From Propionibacteriaceae bacterium (GTDB taxonomy: Bacteria; Actinomycetota; Actinomycetes; Propionibacteriales; Propionibacteriaceae): a stretch of 18,786 nucleotides of DNA. The stretch lies in contig JAGXHS010000030.1 in assembly GCA_024636075.1 (NCBI GenBank), forward strand, positions 1 through 18,786, written 5' to 3'. This document shows positions 15,197 to 18,786 of this stretch, piece by piece. Under the pieces are notes generated by a model. The model saw only the letters and a list, made by a program, of their open reading frames with translations, made no database searches and had not been told where the DNA came from. The stretch's first letter is position 1. Each line of letters begins with the position of its first letter. A program made the position numbers and the translations under genes.

Positions 15197-16288
15197 ATGA
15201 ACCAGAATCTGAAAGACCTATCTGGGGCCGGGGTTTCCATCTGGCTGGACGATCTCTCCCGGGAGCGGCTCACCTCGGGCAACCTGCGGCAGCTGATCGC
15301 CAAGAAGAACGTTGTGGGGGTCACCACGAACCCCAGCATCTTCGCCAGCGCCCTCTCCGACGGCGATGCCTATGCCGAGCAGGTCAAGGAGCTGAAGGGT
15401 ACAGATCTGGACGAAGCGATCCGCCAGTTGACCACCACCGACGTGCGCGACGCCTGCGACCTGTTCAGCAAGACCTACGCTGCCACCGACGGTTACGACG
15501 GTCGGGTGTCGATAGAGGTCGAACCGGGTCTGGCCCGCGCGACGGAAGCCACGATTGAACAGGCCGCGTTGCTGCACTCGATGGTGGACCGGGAGAACGT
15601 ACTGATCAAGATTCCCGCCACAAAGGAAGGATTGCCTGCGATTCGGCAGACGCTGGCCGCCGGAATCAGCGTCAACGTCACCCTGATCTTCTCCATCCAG
15701 CGCTACCGCGAGGTGTTGGACGCCTGGCTGGCCGGCCTGGAGGACGCGCAGCAGGCGGGCAAGGACCTGAGCAAGATCCACTCCGTGGCATCGTTCTTCA
15801 TCTCCCGGGTGGACGTCGAGATCGACAAGCGTCTGGAGGGGATCGGTACGGACCAGGCGTTGAAGCTGCGTGGCAAGGCTGGTGTGGCCAACGCTCGCGC
15901 CGCCTACGCCGAATGGTTGGAAATGAAGAAGGGCGCCCGCTGGGAGGAGTTGGAGAAAGCCGGAGCGGCGGTGCAACGGCCGTTGTGGGCCTCCACCGGG
16001 GTCAAGAACCCGGACTACCCCGACACCATGTACGTGACGGAGTTGGTGTCCTCACAGTGCGTGAACACCATGCCGGAGAACACCCTCGAGGCTACCGCCG
16101 ACCACGGTTTGGTGAAGGGCGACACCATCCGGGCAAACCTCGTAGGGGCAGTCCGGACCCTGCAGCGACTGGAGGCGGTCGGCGTCGATCTCGACGGAAC
16201 GAGCGAACAGTTGGAGAACGAGGGAGTCGACAAGTTCGTGGCGTCATGGGACGAGCTGGTCGCCACTGTCCAGTCCGCACTCGGCTGA
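15197..16288 (+). CDS. tal: Transaldolase
   Basis: A 363-residue transaldolase of the non-oxidative pentose phosphate pathway, moving a dihydroxyacetone unit from sedoheptulose-7-phosphate to glyceraldehyde-3-phosphate. Evidence: WLDDLSRERL (D18/D19), VTTNPSIFASAL (42-53), catalytic Schiff-base Lys138 in NVLIKIPATKEG, VNVTLIFSI, and STGVKNPDYPDTMYV in the C-terminal half. The length is that of the actinobacterial/cyanobacterial single-domain form; there is no phosphoglucose isomerase fusion. The ATG at 15197 gives the family start; the frame continues upstream to the ctaB start but that part would run over the promoter. zwf follows after 13 bases. In most actinobacteria a transketolase gene lies between ctaB and tal; it is not present here. 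Confidence 0.96.
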   Translation: MNQNLKDLSGAGVSIWLDDLSRERLTSGNLRQLIAKKNVVGVTTNPSIFASALSDGDAYAEQVKELKGTDLDEAIRQLTTTDVRDACDLFSKTYAATDGYDGRVSIEVEPGLARATEATIEQAALLHSMVDRENVLIKIPATKEGLPAIRQTLAAGISVNVTLIFSIQRYREVLDAWLAGLEDAQQAGKDLSKIHSVASFFISRVDVEIDKRLEGIGTDQALKLRGKAGVANARAAYAEWLEMKKGARWEELEKAGAAVQRPLWASTGVKNPDYPDTMYVTELVSSQCVNTMPENTLEATADHGLVKGDTIRANLVGAVRTLQRLEAVGVDLDGTSEQLENEGVDKFVASWDELVATVQSALG

Positions 16289-16301
16289 GACCGGCGGCGA
16301 A

Positions 16302-17837
16302 GTGACCGCCGAGAATCCCGACAACCCGCTCCGGGACCCTCAGGACCGTCGACTCCCCCGAATCGCCGGGCCGAGTGTACTGGTCATCTTCGGCGTCACC
16401 GGGGACCTGTCCCGCAAGAAGCTGATGCCAGCCGTGTACGACTTGGCGAATCGAGGTCTGCTGCCTCCGGGATTTGGTCTGGTCGGTTTCGCGCGCCGCG
16501 ATTGGGCGGACCAGGACTTCGCCAAGCAGGTGCACGACGCGGTGAAGAAGTACGCCCGCACACCTTTCCGGGAAGAGGTCTGGCAGCAACTGCTGGAAGG
16601 CATCCGATTCGTACCGGGAGAATTCAGCGATGACGACGCATTCACCCGCTTGAAGAGGACCATCCGCGATCTCGACGAATGTCGCGGCACCGGCGGGAAC
16701 CACGCCTACTATCTGTCCATTCCGCCCACCTTCTTCGATCAGGTGGTGGGCCAGCTGAGGGAACATGGCCTCGCGGAGCAGAGCGAAGAGACCTGGAACC
16801 GGGTAGTGATCGAGAAGCCATTCGGTCACGATCTAGCCAGCGCCCGGGAGCTGAACCGGATCGTCGGGTCGGTTTTCCCCTCGGAGTCGGTCTTCCGGAT
16901 CGACCACTACCTGGGCAAGGAAACTGTCCAGAACATGTTGGCCTTCCGGTTTGCCAACCAGATGTTCGAGCCGGTCTGGAACAACAACTACATCTCCCAC
17001 GTGCAGATCAGCATGGCCGAGGACATCGGCATCGGCGGCAGGGCCGGCTACTACGACGGCGTCGGAGCCGCCAGGGACGTCATCCAGAACCATCTGCTGC
17101 AACTGATGGCCCTCACTGCGATGGAGGAGCCAACCAGTTTCAACGCCCGCCAGTTGAGGGCCGAGAAGCAGAAGGTGTTGGCGGCGGCCAAGCCGACGCC
17201 CGACTTCGAGAAGCACACCGCCCGAGGACAGTACGGACCGGGCTGGCAGGGCGGCAAGCCGGTGCAGGGCTTCCTCGCGGAGGACGGCATCGACCCCAAG
17301 ACGATCACAGAGACCTATGCAGCCATCCGGGTGGACGTCGACAACCGTCGATGGGCAGGTGTTCCGTTCTACCTGCGGACAGCGAAGCGGATGCCCCGCA
17401 GGGTCACCGAGGTGGCATTGATCTTCAAGCGGGCGCCCCATCTGCCGTTCAACGACACCGAGACGGAGGAGCTGGGCACCAATGCCTTGGTGATGCGCAT
17501 CCAACCCGATGAGGGCATCACGATGCGTTTCGGGGCGAAGGTGCCGAGTACCCAGATGGAGATCCGCGAGGTCAGCATGGACTTCGCCTACGGTGGCTCG
17601 TTCACCGAGTCCAGCCCCGAGGCCTACGAAAGGTTGATCCTGGACGTGCTGCTCGGCGATCCGCCGCTGTTTCCGCAGCACGAGGAGGTTGAGCTGTCCT
17701 GGCAGATCCTCGATCCTGTTCTTGACCACTGGGCCAGCACCGGCCAACAACCCGAGATGTACCCCGCCGGAACCTGGGGTCCGAAGTCGGGTGTCGAGAT
17801 GCTGGCGCGCGACGGTTTCGTCTGGCGACGCCCATGA
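16302..17837 (+). CDS. zwf: Glucose-6-phosphate dehydrogenase
   Basis: A 511-residue enzyme oxidising glucose-6-phosphate to 6-phosphogluconolactone with NADP+, the entry to the oxidative pentose phosphate pathway. It shows the dinucleotide-binding loop GVTGDLSRKKL (31-41), EKPFG (171-175) and the substrate-binding signature RIDHYLGKE (199-207) with His202, then FANQMFEPVWNN and NHLLQLMALTAMEEP. The length is normal. The start is the GTG at 16302; the 20-odd residues before GPSVLVIFG are typical of actinobacterial Zwf. The ribosome binding site is weak (GGCGGCGAA). opcA follows 13 bases downstream, as expected, since OpcA is its allosteric activator in actinobacteria. Confidence 0.97.
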   Translation: MTAENPDNPLRDPQDRRLPRIAGPSVLVIFGVTGDLSRKKLMPAVYDLANRGLLPPGFGLVGFARRDWADQDFAKQVHDAVKKYARTPFREEVWQQLLEGIRFVPGEFSDDDAFTRLKRTIRDLDECRGTGGNHAYYLSIPPTFFDQVVGQLREHGLAEQSEETWNRVVIEKPFGHDLASARELNRIVGSVFPSESVFRIDHYLGKETVQNMLAFRFANQMFEPVWNNNYISHVQISMAEDIGIGGRAGYYDGVGAARDVIQNHLLQLMALTAMEEPTSFNARQLRAEKQKVLAAAKPTPDFEKHTARGQYGPGWQGGKPVQGFLAEDGIDPKTITETYAAIRVDVDNRRWAGVPFYLRTAKRMPRRVTEVALIFKRAPHLPFNDTETEELGTNALVMRIQPDEGITMRFGAKVPSTQMEIREVSMDFAYGGSFTESSPEAYERLILDVLLGDPPLFPQHEEVELSWQILDPVLDHWASTGQQPEMYPAGTWGPKSGVEMLARDGFVWRRP

Positions 17838-17850
17838 CCGAGGAAGGCAG

Positions 17851-18764
17851 ATGACGATAGAGCTGACCGACACCAGCGCCGCAGAGATCTCTTCTGAGCT
17901 GCTCAAGACACGTCGTACCCGGTTCACCAGCGGGATGGTGTTCACTTTGGTGGTGGTGACCGACGAGAAACACTTCGAGCAGGTGTATCTGGCGAGTCTG
18001 GCGGCCGGCGCGGAACACCCCTCCCGAGTTCTGGTGTTGATGGAACAACGCGACGCCGAGGACTCCGGATTGGATGCGGTCATCCACATGTCGGCCGAGA
18101 TCCCCGGTGAGGTGATCACGTTGCGTGCCAAGGGCGAATTGGAGGCGCACGCCGACAGCGTGGTGCTGCCATTGCTGCTGCCCGACTCTCCGGTGGTCGT
18201 CTGGTGGCCGCACGAATCGCCCCGTGACCCGGCTGCTGACCAGATCGGCGTCCTGGCCACTCGTCGCGTCACCGACGCCAGCGGAGCCATCGACCCGTTG
18301 CGGGCGATGCGCATCCGGGCCGAGCACCACGCCCCGGGTGACACCGACCTCACCTGGACCCGACTGACGCCGTGGCGGGCACTGCTGGCTGCGGGCGTCG
18401 ATCAGTATCCCGCCGAGGTGACCATGGTGACGGTCTCGGCTGCCGAGCGAAACGCACCCGCCGAGTTGATGGCGGCATGGCTTGAGGCCCGGCTCGGAGT
18501 CGAGGTGGAGCGCAAGAATTCTGAAGGCCCGGGCCTGACAGAAGTGAGGTTGAGCACCAAGGAAGGGGACATCGTGGTGGCCCGGGAGCCGGGCGCCAGT
18601 GTGGCGACCTACAGTATTCCCGAGCAGCCGTCCCGAAAAGTGGCCCTGAATCGGCGCTCGCTCAACGAACTGATCACCGAAGAACTCCGGCGGATGGACG
18701 CCGACGAAGCCTTCGAGGAGGCGACCCAGACGTTGCTGATCCGCTGTCAGCGACTGGCCGAGAC
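17851..18764 (+). CDS. opcA: OpcA, glucose-6-phosphate dehydrogenase assembly protein (3' end missing)
   Basis: A soluble protein that binds and activates Zwf in actinobacteria and cyanobacteria. Starting at ATG 17851 (AGGAAGG three bases upstream) it runs through about 304 native residues. Typical segments are MTIELTDTSAAEISSELLKT, LPLLLPDSPVVVWWPHESP (about 107-125), DPAADQIGVLATRRVTDAS and TPWRALLAAGVDQYP. No stop codon is reached: at 18765 the sequence changes into sequencing adapter, so the remaining C-terminus is absent. Known OpcA proteins are about 300-350 residues, so only a little is probably lost. The codons after 18764 (reading C-L-L-Y-T-S-P) are artefact and must not be taken as protein. 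Confidence 0.9.
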
Positions 18765-18786
18765 CTGTCTCTTATACACATCTCCG
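18765..18786. other. Nextera/Tn5 adapter sequence (assembly artefact)
   Basis: The last 22 bases begin with the 19-base Tn5 mosaic end CTGTCTCTTATACACATCT (18765-18783), followed by CCG, which is how the Illumina Nextera read-through adapter continues. It interrupts opcA and lies exactly at the end of the sequence, so it is untrimmed adapter and not a real transposon end. The first C could equally be native. Confidence 0.95.

Noticed and set aside
16833..18353. A 506-codon open frame on the minus strand opposite zwf and opcA
   Set aside because: No recognisable domain, and the other strand carries two firmly identified enzymes with full conserved motifs.
18765..18783. A real Tn5 or IS50 end
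   Set aside because: The sequence ends right after it, the following CCG matches the Nextera adapter, and the host gene is cut at the contig edge; this is a library artefact.

Overview
The window is high-GC (roughly two-thirds G+C), densely packed bacterial DNA that reads throughout as chromosomal core genome of an actinomycete (Actinomycetota). The evidence is a mycothiol-type DinB (DUF664) protein, a SufR-led suf operon in the order sufR-sufB-sufD-Rieske-sufC-sufS-sufU-sufT, a corynebacterial-like ThrC, an actinobacterial CtaA with the EFGNR motif, and a tal-zwf-opcA cluster. Propionibacteriales or a relative is my best guess, but the genus cannot be fixed from the sequence alone.

Layout. 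(1) At 3-506 lies the 3' part of a DinB/DUF664 gene on the + strand, meeting a minus-strand block tail to tail. (2) At 508-7630, minus strand and read from right to left: sufR, sufB, sufD, a Rieske ferredoxin, sufC, sufS, sufU, sufT and a small DksA/TraR-type zinc-finger gene. The suf junctions are overlaps or gaps of a few bases, except an approximately 50-bp gap between sufB and sufD, so this looks like one transcript with SufR as its likely Fe-S-responsive autoregulator. (3) At 7631-7869 there is a divergent regulatory region with an AT-rich island. (4) At 7870-14228, + strand: a divergent membrane pyrophosphatase (hppA), threonine synthase (thrC), a two-gene ABC-2 transporter and haem A synthase (ctaA), all nearly touching or overlapping. 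(5) At 14177-15115, minus strand: haem O synthase (ctaB), whose 3' end overlaps that of ctaA by 52 bp. (6) At 15116-15196 there is a compact divergent promoter region. (7) From 15197 on, + strand: transaldolase, glucose-6-phosphate dehydrogenase and OpcA, the oxidative and non-oxidative pentose phosphate enzymes. The last gene is cut off by sequencing adapter sequence at the very end.

How the genes work together. The suf genes build Fe-S clusters: SufS/SufU mobilise sulfur, SufBCD is the scaffold and ATPase, SufT helps maturation. CtaB and CtaA make haem O and then haem A for cytochrome oxidase. Tal, Zwf and OpcA supply pentoses and NADPH. HppA couples hydrolysis of biosynthetic pyrophosphate to ion pumping.

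Most unusual points: a perfect 54-bp hairpin-forming repeat present twice and in frame inside the C-terminal tail of sufR; a 26-bp perfect palindrome within sufS; a divergent pyrophosphatase with a lipoprotein-type N-terminus; the 52-bp antisense overlap of ctaA and ctaB; and the Nextera/Tn5 adapter at the right edge, which is an artefact. No tRNA, rRNA, insertion sequence, CRISPR array or integration site was seen.
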